Assembly (NCBI RefSeq): GCF_037975245.1
Contig: NC_092568.1
Span: forward strand, 14,161,501 to 14,225,500
Origin: Apostichopus japonicus
Lineage: Eukaryota; Echinodermata; Holothuroidea; Aspidochirotida; Stichopodidae
Direction of reading: 5' to 3'
Length of the DNA stretch: 64,000 nt
The position numbers and the translations under genes are program-made. The notes beneath the pieces are model-generated. The model worked only from the letters and a program-made list of their open reading frames with translations. It did not search any database and was not told the origin of the DNA. Within the stretch, counting starts at the first letter, position 1, and each line of letters begins with the position of its first letter. Shown piece after piece: positions 1 to 14,058 of this stretch.

Positions 1-413
1 CGACACAGATCATTCGAATGTTCGGCACCTATCAATCGAATGTTCGACACCGATCAATCGAATGATACCCATCAATCGAATGTTCGACACAGATCATTCG
101 AATGTTCGGCACCCATCAATCGAATGTTCGACACCGATTATTCGAATGTTCGGCACCCATTAATCGAATGTTCGACACCGATCAATCGAATGTTCGACAC
201 CGATTATTCGAATGTTCGGCACCAATCAATCGAATGTTCGACACCGATTAATCGAATGTTCGGCACCCATCAATCGAATGTTCGACACCGATCAATCGAA
301 TGTTCGACACCAATCAATCGAATGTGCGACACCGATCAATCGGATGTGCGACACCGATCAATCGAATGTTCGACATCGATCAATCGAATGACACCCATCA
401 ATCGAATGTTCGA

Positions 414-807
414 CACAGATCATTCGAATGTTCGGCACCAATCAATCAAATGTTCGACACCGATATTCGAATGTTCGGCACCCATCAATCGAACGTTCGG
501 CACCGATTAATCGAATATGCGACACCGACCAAACAAATGTGCAATACCGATCAATCGAATGTGCGACACCCATCAATCGAATGTTCGGCACCCATCAATC
601 GAATGTTCGACACAGATCATTCGAATGTTCGGCACCAATCAATCAAATGTTCGACACCGATATTCGAATGTTCGGCACCCATCAATCGAACGTTCGGCAC
701 CGATTAATCGAATATGCGACACCGACCAAACAAATGTGCAATACCGATCAATCGAATGTTCGGCACCGATCAATCGAATGTTCGGCACCCATCAATCGAA
801 TGTTCGA
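414..807 (+). repeat. 197-bp local tandem duplication
   Basis: The string beginning CACAGATCATTCG at 414 recurs at 611, and both copies carry the rare variants GATATTCG (a 21-bp monomer), GAACGTTCGG and the ACCAAACAAATG cassette. The period is 197 bp, nine monomers minus one base. The paralogous locus near 13,976 has this block only once, so the duplication is private to this copy. Confidence 0.8.
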
Positions 808-1573
808 CACCGATCATTCGAATGTTCGGCACCAATCAATCGAATGTTCGACACCGATTATTCGAATGTGCGACACCCATCAATCGAATGTGCGACAACA
901 ATCAATCGAATGTTCGACACCGATCTATCGAATGATACCCATCAATCGAATGTTCGACACAGATCATTCGAATGTTCGGCACCAATCAATCGAATGTTCG
1001 ACACCGATTATTCGAATGTGCGACACCGATCAATCGAATGTGCGACACCGATCAATCGAATGTGCGACACCGATCAATCGAATGTGCGACACCCATCAAT
1101 CGAATGTTCGACACCGATCAATCGAATGTTCGGCACCAATCAATCGAATGTTCGACACCGATTATTCGAATGTTCGACACCCATCAATCGAATGTTCGAC
1201 ACCGATCCATCGAATGTGCGACACCCATCAATCGAATGTTCGACACCAATCAATCGAATGTTCGACACCGAACAATCGAATGTGCAGTACCGATCAATCG
1301 AATGTGCGACACCCATCAATCGAATGTTCGGCACCGATCAATCGAATGATACCCATCAATCGAATGTTCGACACAGATCATTCGAATGTTCGGCACCAAT
1401 CAATCGAATGTTCGACACCGATTATTCAAATGTTTGGCACCAATCAATCGAATGTTCGACACCGATTATTCGAATGTGCGACACCGATCAATAGGATCTG
1501 CGACAACAATCAATCGAATGTTCGGCACCTATCAATCGAATGTGCGAAATCGATCAATCGAATGTGCGACACC

Positions 1574-1595
1574 GATCAATCGAATGTTCGACACC
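1574..1595 (+). repeat. Reference 22-bp satellite monomer
   Basis: A copy matching the majority form. It contains an interrupted dyad, TCGAA-TG-TTCGA, and three CpG sites (one in CAATCG, one in TTCGAC, one at the junction with the next monomer when that begins with G). GC content is 10/22. It contains no stop codon in any + frame. On the - strand the segment GATTGATC gives a TGA in one of three phases, so - frames close about every 66 bp unless variant monomers occur in that phase. Confidence 0.95.
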
Positions 1596-4500
1596 GATCA
1601 ATCGAATGTGCGACACCGGTCAATGGAATGTGCGACACCCAACAGTCGAATGTGCGAAACCCATCAATCGAATGTTCGACACCGATCAATCGAATGTGCG
1701 ACACCCATCAATCGAATGTTCGACACCGATCATTCGAATGTTCGGCACCCATCAATCGAATGTTCGACAGCAATCAATCGAATGTTCGGCACCCATCAAT
1801 CGAATGTGCGGCACCGATCAATCGAATGTTCGACACCGATCAATCGAATGTGCAGTACCGATCAATCGAATGTGCGACACCCATCAAAAAGAATGTTCGG
1901 CACCCATCAATCGAATGATCGACACCAATCAATCGAATGTTCGAAACCGATCAATCGAATGATACCCATCAATCGAATGTTCGACACAGATCATTCGAAT
2001 GTTCGGCACCCATCGATCGAATGTTCGACACCGATTATTCGAATGTTCGGCACCAATCAATCGAATGTTCGACACCGATCAATCGAATGTGCGACACCGA
2101 TCAATCGGATGTGCGACACCGATCAATCGAATGTTCGACACCGATCAATCGAATGAAACCCATCAATCGAATGTTTGACACAGATCATTCGAATGTTCGG
2201 CACCTATCAATCGAATGTTCGACACCGATCAATCGAATGATACCCATCAATCGAATGTTCGACACAGATCATTCGAATGTTCGGCACCCATCGATCGAAT
2301 GTTCGACACCGATTATTCGAATGTTCGGCACCCATTAATCGAATGTTCGACACCGATCAATCGAATATGCGACACCGACCAAACAAATGTGCAATACCGA
2401 TCAATCGAATGTGCGACACCAATCAATCGAATGTTCGGCACCCATCAATCGAATGTTCGACACCCATCAATCGAATGTTCGACACCGATCAATCGAATGA
2501 TACCCATCAATCGAATGTTCGACACAGATCATTCGAATGATCGGCACCGATCAATCGAATGTTCGACACCGATTATTCGAATGTGCGACACCGATCAATA
2601 GGATGTGCGACAACAATCAATCGAATGTGTGACACCGATTAATCGAATGTTCGGCACCCATCAATCGAATGTTCGACACCGATCAATCGAATGTTCGACA
2701 CCGATCATTCGAATGTTCGGCACCAATCAATCGAATGTTCGATACCATCATTCGAATGTTCGGCACCAATCAATCTAATGTTCGTCACCGATTAATCGAA
2801 TATGCGACACCGACCAAACGAATGTGCAATACCGATCAATCGAATGTTCGAAACCGATCAATGGAATGTGCGACACCAATCAATCGAATGTTCGACACCG
2901 AACAATCGAATGTGCAGTACCGATCAATCGAATGTTCGACACCCATCAATCGAATGTTCGGCACCGATCATTCGAATGTTCGGCACCAATCAATCGAATG
3001 TTCGACACCGATTATTCGACACCGATTATTCGAATGTGCGACACCGATCAATAGGATGTGCGACAACAATCAATCGAATGTTTGGCACCTATCAATCGAA
3101 TGTGCGACATCGATCAATCGAATGTGCGACACCGATCAATCGAATGTGCGACACCGATCAATCGAATGTGCGACACCGGTCAATGGAATGTGCGACACCC
3201 AACAGTCGAATGTGCGAAACCCATCAATCGAATGTTCGACACCGATCAGTCGAATGTTCGACACCCATCAATCGAATGTTCGACACCGATCATTCGAATG
3301 TTCGGCACCCATCAATCGAATGTTCGACAGCAATCAATCGAATGTTCGGCACCCATCAATCGAATGTGCGGCACCGATCAATCGAATGTGCGACACCGAT
3401 CAATCGAAAGTTCGACACAGATCATGCGAATGTTCGGCACCCATCGATCGAATGTTCGACACCGATCATTCAAATGTTCGGCACCTATCAATCGAATGTG
3501 CGACATCGATCAATCGAATGTGCGACACCGATCAATCGAATGTGCGACACCGATCAATCGAATGTGCGACACCCATCAATCGAATGTTCGACACCGATCA
3601 ATCGAATGTGCGACACCCATCAATCGAATGTTCGACACCCATCAATCGAATGATCGGCACCCATCAATCGAATGTTCGACACCCATCAATCGAATGTTCG
3701 AAACCGATCAATCGAATGATACCCATCAATCGAATGTTCGACACAGATCATTGGAATGTTCGGCACCCATTGATCGAATGTTCGACACCGATCATTCAAA
3801 TGTTCGGCACCCATCAATCGAATGTGCGACATCGATCAATCGAATGTGCGACACCGATCAATCGAATGTGCGACACCATCAATCGAATGTTCGGCACCCA
3901 TCAATCGAATGTTTGACACCCATCAATCGAATGTTCGAAACCGATCAATCGAATGATACCGATCAATCGAATGTTCGACACAGATCATTCGAATGTTCGG
4001 CACCCATCGATCGAATGTTCGACACCAATCATTCAAATGTTCGGCACCAATCAATCGAATGTGCGACATCGATCAATCGAATGTGCGACTTCGATCATTC
4101 GAATCTTCGGCACCAATCAATCGAATGTTCGACACCGATTATTCGAATGTTCGTCACCAATCAATCGAATGTTCGACACCGATCAATCGAATGATACCGA
4201 TCAATCAAATGTGCGACACCGATCAATCGGATGTGCGACATCCATCAATCGAATGTTCGGCACCGATTAATGGAATATGCGACACCGACCAAACGAATGT
4301 GCAATACTGATCAATCGAATGTTCTACACCGATCAATCGAATGTGCGACACCGATCAATCGAATGATGTGCGACACCCATTAATCGAATGTTCGACACAG
4401 ATCATTCGAATGTTCGGCACCGATCAATCGAATGTGCAGTACCGATCAATCGAATGTTCGGCACCCATTAATCAAATGTTCGACACCGATCAATCGAATG

Positions 4501-5606
4501 TTCGACACCGATTATTCGAATGTTCGGCACCAATCAATCGAATGTGCGACACCGATCAATCGGATATGCGACACCGATCAATCGAATGTTCGACATCGAT
4601 CAATCGAATGACACCCATCAATCGAATGTTCGACACAGATCATTCGAATGTTCGGCACCAATCAATCAAATGTTCGACACCGATATTCGAATGTTCGGCA
4701 CCCATCAATCGAACGTTCGGCACCGATTAATCGAATATGCGACACCGACCAAACAAATGTGCAATACCGATCAATCGAATGTTCGGCACCGATCAATCGA
4801 ATGTTCGGCACCCATCAATCGAATGTTCGACACCCATCAATCGAATGTTCGAAACCGATCAATCGAATGATACCCATCAATCGAATGTTCGACACAGATC
4901 ATTCGAATGTTCGGCACCCATCGATCGAATGTTCGACACCAATCATTCAAATGTTCGGCACCAATCAATCGAATGTGCGACATCGATCAATCGAATGTTC
5001 GACACCCATCAATCGAATGTGCGACACCGATCAATCGAATGTGCGACACCCATCAATCGAATGTGCGACACCCATCAATCGAATGTTCGACACCGATCAT
5101 TCGAATGTTCGGCACCCATCAATCGAATGTTCGACACCGATTATTCGAATATTCGGCACCAATCAATCGAATGTTCGACACCGATATTCGAATGTCGGCA
5201 CCCATCAATCGAACGTTCGGCACCGATTAATCGAATATGCGACACCGACCAAACAAATGTGCAATACCGATCAATCGAATGTGCGACACCCATCAATCGA
5301 ATGTTCGGAACCCATCAATCGAATGTTCGACACCGATCAATCGAATGTTCGAAACCGATCAATCGAATGATACCCATCAATCGAATGTTAGACACAGATC
5401 ATTCGAATGTTCGGCACCAATCAATCGAATGTTCGACACCGATTATTCGAATGTGCGACACCGATCAATCGAATGTGCGACACCCATCAATCGAATGTCC
5501 GGCACCCATCAATCGAATGTTCGACACCCATCAATCGAATGTTCGAAACCGATCAATCGAATGATACCCATCAATCGAAAGTTCGACACAGATCATTCGA
5601 ATGTTC

Positions 5607-5906
5607 GGGACCCATCGATCGAATGTTCGACACCGATCATTCAAATGTTCGGCACCTATCAATCGAATGTGCGACACCCATCAATCGAATGTTCGACACC
5701 GATCAATCGAATGATACCCATCAATCGAATGTTCGACACAGATCATTCGAATGTTCGGGACCCATCGATCGAATGTTCGACACCGATCATTCAAATGTTC
5801 GGCACCTATCAATCGAATGTGCGACACCCATCAATCGAATGTTCGACACCGATCAATCGAATGATACCCATCAATCGAATGTTCGACACAGATCATTCGA
5901 ATGTTC
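5607..5906 (+). repeat. 150-bp tandem duplication
   Basis: The variant GTTCGGGACCCATCGATCG occurs with its GGGA at 5607 and again at 5757, with the same seven monomers between (six of 22 bp and one of 18 bp). The equivalent locus at about 11,646-11,795 has a single copy. This accounts for the change of offset from 6,039 to 5,889 bp between the two large units. Confidence 0.85.
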
Positions 5907-6300
5907 GGCACCGATCAATCGAATGTTCGACACCGATTATTCGAATGTGCGACACCGATCAATAGGATGTGCGACAACAATCAATCGAATGTGTGACACC
6001 GATTAATCGAATGTTCGGCACCCATCAATCGAATGTTCGACACCGATCAATCGAATGTTCGACACCGATCATTCGAATGTTCGGCACCAATCAATCGAAT
6101 GTTCGACACCATCATTCGAATGTTCGGCACCAATCAATCTAATGTTCGTCACCGATTAATCGAATATGCGACACCGACCAAACGAATGTGCAATACCGAT
6201 CAATCGAATGTTCGAAACCGATCAATGGAATGTGCGACACCAATCAATCGAATGTTCGACACCGATCATTCGAATGTGCGACACCGATCAATCGAATGTG

Positions 6301-8272
6301 CAGTACCGATCATTCGAATGTTCGACACCAATCAATCGAATGTTCGACACCGAACAATCGAATGTGCAGTACCGATCAATCGAATGTTCGACACCCATCA
6401 ATCGAATGTTCGGCACCGATCATTCGAATGTTCGGCACCAATCAATCGAATGTTCGACACCGATTATTCGAATGTGCGACACCGATCAATAGGATGTGCG
6501 ACAACAATCAATCGAATGTTTGGCACCTATCAATCGAATGTGCGACATCGATCAATCGAATGTGCGACACCGATCAATCGAATGTGCGACACCGATCAAT
6601 CGAATGTGCGACACCGGTCAATGGAATGTGCGACACCCAACAGTCGAATGTGCGAAACCCATCAATCGAATGTTCGACACCGATCAGTCGAATGTTCGAC
6701 ACCCATCAATCGAATGTTCGACACCGATCATTCGAATGTTCGGCACCCATCAATCAAATGTTCGACAGCAATCAATCGAATGTTCGGCACCCATCAATCG
6801 AATGTGCGGCACCGATCAATCGAATGTGCGACACCGATCAATCGAAAGTTCGACACAGATCATGCGAATGTTCGGCACCCATCGATCGAATGTTCGACAC
6901 CGATCATTCAAATGTTCGGCACCTATCAATCGAATGTGCGACATCGATCAATCGAATGTGCGACACCGATCAATCGAATGTGCGACACCGATCAATCGAA
7001 TGTGCGACACCCATCAATCGAATGTTCGACACCGATCAATCGAATGTGCGACACCCATCAATCGAATGTTCGACACCCATCAATCGAATGATCGGCACCC
7101 ATCAATCGAATGTTCGACACCCATCAATCGAATGTTCGAAACCGATCAATCGAATGATACCCATCAATCGAATGTTCGACACAGATCATTGGAATGTTCG
7201 GCACCCATCGATCGAATGTTCGACACCGATCATTCAAATGTTCGGCACCCATCAATCGAATGTGCGACATCGATCAATCGAATGTGCAGTACCGATCATT
7301 CGAATGTTCGACACCAATCAATCGAATGTTCGACACCGAACAATCGAATGTGCAGTACCGATCAATCGAATGTTCGACACCCATCAATCGAATGTTCGGC
7401 ACCGATCATTCGAATGTTCGGCACCAATCAATCGAATGTTCGACACCGATTATTCGAATGTGCGACACCGATCAATAGGATGTGCGACAACAATCAATCG
7501 AATGTTTGGCACCTATCAATCGAATGTGCGACATCGATCAATCGAATGTGCGACACCGATCAATCGAATGTGCGACACCGATCAATCGAATGTGCGACAC
7601 CGGTCAATGGAATGTGCGACACCCAACAGTCGAATGTGCGAAACCCATCAATCGAATGTTCGACACCGATCAGTCGAATGTTCGACACCCATCAATCGAA
7701 TGTTCGACACCGATCATTCGAATGTTCGGCACCCATCAATCAAATGTTCGACAGCAATCAATCGAATGTTCGGCACCCATCAATCGAATGTGCGGCACCG
7801 ATCAATCGAATGTGCGACACCGATCAATCGAAAGTTCGACACAGATCATGCGAATGTTCGGCACCCATCGATCGAATGTTCGACACCGATCATTCAAATG
7901 TTCGGCACCTATCAATCGAATGTGCGACATCGATCAATCGAATGTGCGACACCGATCAATCGAATGTGCGACACCGATCAATCGAATGTGCGACACCCAT
8001 CAATCGAATGTTCGACACCGATCAATCGAATGTGCGACACCCATCAATCGAATGTTCGACACCCATCAATCGAATGATCGGCACCCATCAATCGAATGTT
8101 CGACACCCATCAATCGAATGTTCGAAACCGATCAATCGAATGATACCCATCAATCGAATGTTCGACACAGATCATTGGAATGTTCGGCACCCATCGATCG
8201 AATGTTCGACACCGATCATTCAAATGTTCGGCACCCATCAATCGAATGTGCGACATCGATCAATCGAATGTG
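6301..8272 (+). repeat. 986-bp tandem pair inside the 6-kb unit
   Basis: The marker CAGTACCGATCATTCG starts at 6301 and 7287 (986 bp apart) with matching variants in between. A further partial copy starts at 8902, 1,615 bp later. The same marker occurs at 12190 in the second large unit. The tandem is thus nested within the larger repeat. Confidence 0.8.
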
Positions 8273-9096
8273 CGACACCGATCAATCGAATGTGCGACAC
8301 CATCAATCGAATGTTCGGCACCCATCAATCGAATGTTCGACACCCATCAATCGAATGTTCGAAACCGATCAATCGAATGATACCCATCAATCGAATGTTC
8401 GACACAGATCATTCGAATGTTCGGCACCCATCGATCGAATGTTCGACACCAATCATTCAAATGTTCGGCACCAATCAATCGAATGTGCGACATCGATCAA
8501 TCGAATGTGCGACTTCGATCATTCGAATCTTCGGCACCAATCAATCGAATGTGCGACATCGATCAATCGAATGTGCGACACCGATCAATCGAATGTGCGA
8601 CACCGATCAATCGAATGTGCGACACCCATCAATCGAATGTTCGACACCGATCAATCGAATGTGCGACACCCATCAATCGAATGTTCGACACCCATCAATC
8701 GAATGATCGGCACCCATCAATCGAATGTTCGACACCCATCAATCGAATGTTCGAAACCGATCAATCGAATGATACCCATCAATCGAATGTTCGACACAGA
8801 TCATTGGAATGTTCGGCACCCATCGATCGAATGTTCGACACCGATCATTCAAATGTTCGGCACCCATCAATCGAATGTGCGACATCGATCAATCGAATGT
8901 GCAGTACCGATCATTCGAATGTTCGACACCAATCAATCGAATGTTCGACACCGAACAATCGAATGTGCAGTACCGATCAATCGAATGTTCGACACCCATC
9001 AATCGAATGTTCGGCACCGATCATTCGAATGTTCGGCACCAATCAATCAAATGTTCGACACCGATTATTCGAATGTGCGACACCGATCAATAGGAT

Positions 9097-12000
9097 GTGC
9101 GACAACAATCAATCGAATGTTTGGCACCTATCAATCGAATGTGCGACATCGATCAATCGAATGTGCGACACCGATCAATCGAATGTGCGACACCGATCAA
9201 TCGAATGTGCGACACCGGTCAATGGAATGTGCGACACCCAACAGTCGAATGTGCGAAACCCATCAATCGAATGTTCGACACCGATCAGTCGAATGTTCGA
9301 CACCCATCAATCGAATGTTCGACACCGATCATTCGAATGTTCGGCACCCATCAATCAAATGTTCGACAGCAATCAATCGAATGTTCGGCACCCATCAATC
9401 GAATGTGCGGCACCGATCAATCGAATGTGCGACACCGATCAATCGAAAGTTCGACACAGATCATGCGAATGTTCGGCACCCATCGATCGAATGTTCGACA
9501 CCGATCATTCAAATGTTCGGCACCTATCAATCGAATGTGCGACATCGATCAATCGAATGTGCGACACCGATCAATCGAATGTGCGACACCGATCAATCGA
9601 ATGTGCGACACCCATCAATCGAATGTTCGACACCGATCAATCGAATGTGCGACACCCATCAATCGAATGTTCGACACCCATCAATCGAATGATCGGCACC
9701 CATCAATCGAATGTTCGACACCCATCAATCGAATGTTCGAAACCGATCAATCGAATGATACCCATCAATCGAATGTTCGACACAGATCATTGGAATGTTC
9801 GGCACCCATCGATCGAATGTTCGACACCGATCATTCAAATGTTCGGCACCCATCAATCGAATGTGCGACATCGATCAATCGAATGTGCGACACCGATCAA
9901 TCGAATGTGCGACACCATCAATCGAATGTTCGGCACCCATCAATCGAATGTTCGACACCCATCAATCGAATGTTCGAAACCGATCAATCGAATGATACCC
10001 ATCAATCGAATGTTCGACACAGATCATTCGAATGTTCGGCACCCATCGATCGAATGTTCGACACCAATCATTCAAATGTTCGGCACCAATCAATCGAATG
10101 TGCGACATCGATCAATCGAATGTGCGACTTCGATCATTCGAATCTTCGGCACCAATCAATCGAATGTTCGACACCGATTATTCGAATGTTCGTCACCAAT
10201 CAATCGAATGTTCGACACCGATCAATCGAATGATACCGATCAATCAAATGTGCGACACCGATCAATCGGATGTGCGACATCCATCAATCGAATGTTCGGC
10301 ACCGATTAATGGAATATGCGACACCGACCAAACGAATGTGCAATACTGATCAATCGAATGTTCTACACCGATCAATCGAATGTGCGACACCGATCAATCG
10401 AATGATGTGCGACACCCATTAATCGAATGTTCGACACAGATCATTCGAATGTTCGGCACCGATCAATCGAATGTGCAGTACCGATCAATCGAATGTTCGG
10501 CACCCATTAATCAAATGTTCGACACCGATCAATCGAATGTTCGACACCGATTATTCGAATGTTCGGCACCAATCAATCGAATGTGCGACACCGATCAATC
10601 GGATGTGCGACACCGATCAATCGAATGTTCGACATCGATCAATCGAATGACACCCATCAATCGAATGTTCGACACAGATCATTCGAATGTTCGGCACCAA
10701 TCAATCAAATGTTCGACACCGATATTCGAATGTTCGGCACCCATCAATCGAACGTTCGGCACCGATTAATCGAATATGCGACACCGACCAAACAAATGTG
10801 CAATACCGATCAATCGAATGTTCGGCACCGATCAATCGAATGTTCGGCACCCATCAATCGAATGTTCGACACCCATCAATCGAATGTTCGAAACCGATCA
10901 ATCGAATGATACCCATCAATCGAATGTTCGACACAGATCATTCGAATGTTCGGCACCCATCGATCGAATGTTCGACACCAATCATTCAAATGTTCGGCAC
11001 CAATCAATCGAATGTGCGACATCGATCAATCGAATGTTCGACACCCATCAATCGAATGTGCGACACCGATCAATCGAATGTGCGACACCCATCAATCGAA
11101 TGTGCGACACCCATCAATCGAATGTTCGACACCGATCATTCGAATGTTCGGCACCCATCAATCGAATGTTCGACACCGATTATTCGAATATTCGGCACCA
11201 ATCAATCGAATGTTCGACACCGATATTCGAATGTCGGCACCCATCAATCGAACGTTCGGCACCGATTAATCGAATATGCGACACCGACCAAACAAATGTG
11301 CAATACCGATCAATCGAATGTGCGACACCCATCAATCGAATGTTCGGAACCCATCAATCGAATGTTCGACACCGATCAATCGAATGTTCGAAACCGATCA
11401 ATCGAATGATACCCATCAATCGAATGTTAGACACAGATCATTCGAATGTTCGGCACCAATCAATCGAATGTTCGACACCGATTATTCGAATGTGCGACAC
11501 CGATCAATCGAATGTGCGACACCCATCAATCGAATGTCCGGCACCCATCAATCGAATGTTCGACACCCATCAATCGAATGTTCGAAACCGATCAATCGAA
11601 TGATACCCATCAATCGAAAGTTCGACACAGATCATTCGAATGTTCGGGACCCATCGATCGAATGTTCGACACCGATCATTCAAATGTTCGGCACCTATCA
11701 ATCGAATGTGCGACACCCATCAATCGAATGTTCGACACCGATCAATCGAATGATACCCATCAATCGAATGTTCGACACAGATCATTCGAATGTTCGGCAC
11801 CGATCAATCGAATGTTCGACACCGATTATTCGAATGTGCGACACCGATCAATAGGATGTGCGACAACAATCAATCGAATGTGTGACACCGATTAATCGAA
11901 TGTTCGGCACCCATCAATCGAATGTTCGACACCGATCAATCGAATGTTCGACACCGATCATTCGAATGTTCGGCACCAATCAATCGAATGTTCGACACCA

Positions 12001-14058
12001 TCATTCGAATGTTCGGCACCAATCAATCTAATGTTCGTCACCGATTAATCGAATATGCGACACCGACCAAACGAATGTGCAATACCGATCAATCGAATGT
12101 TCGAAACCGATCAATGGAATGTGCGACACCAATCAATCGAATGTTCGACACCGATCATTCGAATGTGCGACACCGATCAATCGAATGTGCAGTACCGATC
12201 ATTCGAATGTTCGACACCAATCAATCGAATGTTCGACACCGAACAATCGAATGTGCAGTACCGATCAATCGAATGTTCGACACCCATCAATCGAATGTTC
12301 GGCACCGATCATTCGAATGTTCGGCACCAATCAATCGAATGTTCGACACCGATTATTCGAATGTGCGACACCGATCAATAGGATGTGCGACAACAATCAA
12401 TCGAATGTTTGGCACCTATCAATCGAATGTGCGACATCGATCAATCGAATGTGCGACACCGATCAATCGAATGTGCGACACCGATCAATCGAATGTGCGA
12501 CACCGGTCAATGGAATGTGCGACACCCAACAGTCGAATGTGCGAAACCCATCAATCGAATGTTCGACACCGATCAGTCGAATGTTCGACACCCATCAATC
12601 GAATGTTCGACACCGATCATTCGAATGTTCGGCACCCATCAATCAAATAATCGACAGCAATCAATCGAATGTTCGGCACCCATCAATCGAATGTGCGGCA
12701 CCGATCAATCGAATGTGCGACACCGATCAATCGAAAGTTCGACACAGATCATGCGAATGTTCGGCACCCATCGATCGAATGTTCGACACCGATCATTCAA
12801 ATGTTCGGCACCTATCAATCGAATGTGCGACATCGATCAATCGAATGTGCGACACCGATCAATCGAATGTGCGACACCGATCAATCGAATGTGCGACACC
12901 CATCAATCGAATGTTCGACACCGATCAATCGAATGTGCGACACCCATCAATCGAATGTTCGACACCCATCAATCGAATGATCGGCACCCATCAATCGAAT
13001 GTTCGACACCCATCAATCGAATGTTCGAAACCGATCAATCGAATGATACCCATCAATCGAATGTTCGACACAGATCATTGGAATGTTCGGCACCCATCGA
13101 TCGAATGTTCGACACCGATCATTCAAATGTTCGGCACCCATCAATCGAATGTGCGACATCGATCAATCGAATGTGCGACACCGATCAATCGAATGTGCGA
13201 CATCGATCAATCGAATGTTCGGCACCCATCAATCGAATGTTCGACACCCATCAATCGAATGTTCGAAACCGATCAATCGAATGATACCCATCAATCGAAT
13301 GTTCGACACAGATCATTCGAATGTTCGGCACCCATCGATCGAATGTTCGACACCAATCATTCAAATGTTCGGCACCAATCAATCGAATGTGCGACATCGA
13401 TCAATCGAATGTGCGACTTCGATCATTCGAATCTTCGGCACCAATCAATCGAATGTTCGACACCGATTATTCGAATGTTCGTCACCAATCAATCGAATGT
13501 TCGACACCGATCAATCGAATGATACCGATCAATCAAATGTGCGACACCGATCAATCGGATGTGCGACATCCATCAATCGAATGTTCGGCACCGATTAATG
13601 GAATATGCGACACCGACCAAACGAATGTGCAATACTGATCAATCGAATGTTCGGCACCGATCAATCGAATGTGCGACACCGATCAATCGAATGATGTGCG
13701 ACACCCATTAATCGAATGTTCGACACAGATCATTCGAATGTTCGGCACCGATCAATCGAATGTGCAGTACCGATCAATCGAATGTTCGGCACCCATCAAT
13801 CAAATGTTCGACACCGATCAATCGAATGTTCGACACCGATTATTCGAATGTTCGGCACCAATCAATCGAATGTGCGACACCGATCAATCGGATGTGCGAC
13901 ACCGATCAATCGAATGTTCGACATCGATCAATCGAATGACACCCATCAATCGAATGTTCGACACAGATCATTCGAATGTTCGGCACCAATCAATCAAATG
14001 TTCGACACCGATATTCGAATGTTCGGCACCCATCAATCGAACGTTCGGCACCGATTAA
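9097..14058 (+). repeat. 3.29-kb repeat (about one and a half units)
   Basis: Positions 9097, 10032 and 10380 correspond to 12385, 13321 and 13669 (offset 3,288, becoming 3,289 after a one-base difference near 9,910 and 13,200, where ACACCATC is replaced by ACATCGATC). It overlaps the 6-kb unit and leads into the second copy of the 0.3-2.9 kb block, so three overlapping repeat registers share this interval. Confidence 0.75.

Larger units (their letters stand above)
300..2890 (+). repeat. Long satellite block, copy 1 (partner at about 13.85-16.24 kb)
   Basis: A chain of rare variants at 714, 972, 1386, 1540, 1937, 2215 and 2802 recurs at 14065, 14323, 14737, 14891, 15288, 15566 and 16153, a constant offset of 13,351 bp. 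Left of about 610 the offset is 13,548 because of the local 197-bp duplication. Right of about 2,890 the partner carries 88 extra bp (four monomers) and similarity continues with a shifted offset. The shared unusual monomer CATCAAAAAGAATG (near 1882 and 15233) supports copying as one block. Confidence 0.85.
3058..13160 (+). repeat. 6,039-bp large tandem repeat (one full unit plus a partial one)
   Basis: Landmarks at 3058, 4341, 4520, 4648, 4737, 4907, 5237 and 5407 recur at 9097, 10380, 10559, 10687, 10776, 10946, 11276 and 11446, offset 6,039. Past about 5,750 the offset drops to 5,889 (for example 6166 to 12055, 6496 to 12385, 7194 to 13083) because the first unit has an extra 150-bp duplication. 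Unit 1 is 3058-9096. Unit 2 runs from 9097 to about 13,160, where the match is lost. Confidence 0.85.

Noticed and set aside
1140-1334. Short - strand open frames within the satellite (64-86 codons)
   Set aside because: They are antisense readings of the repeat, open only where variant monomers remove the usual TGA in that phase. Identical ones recur at each block copy.
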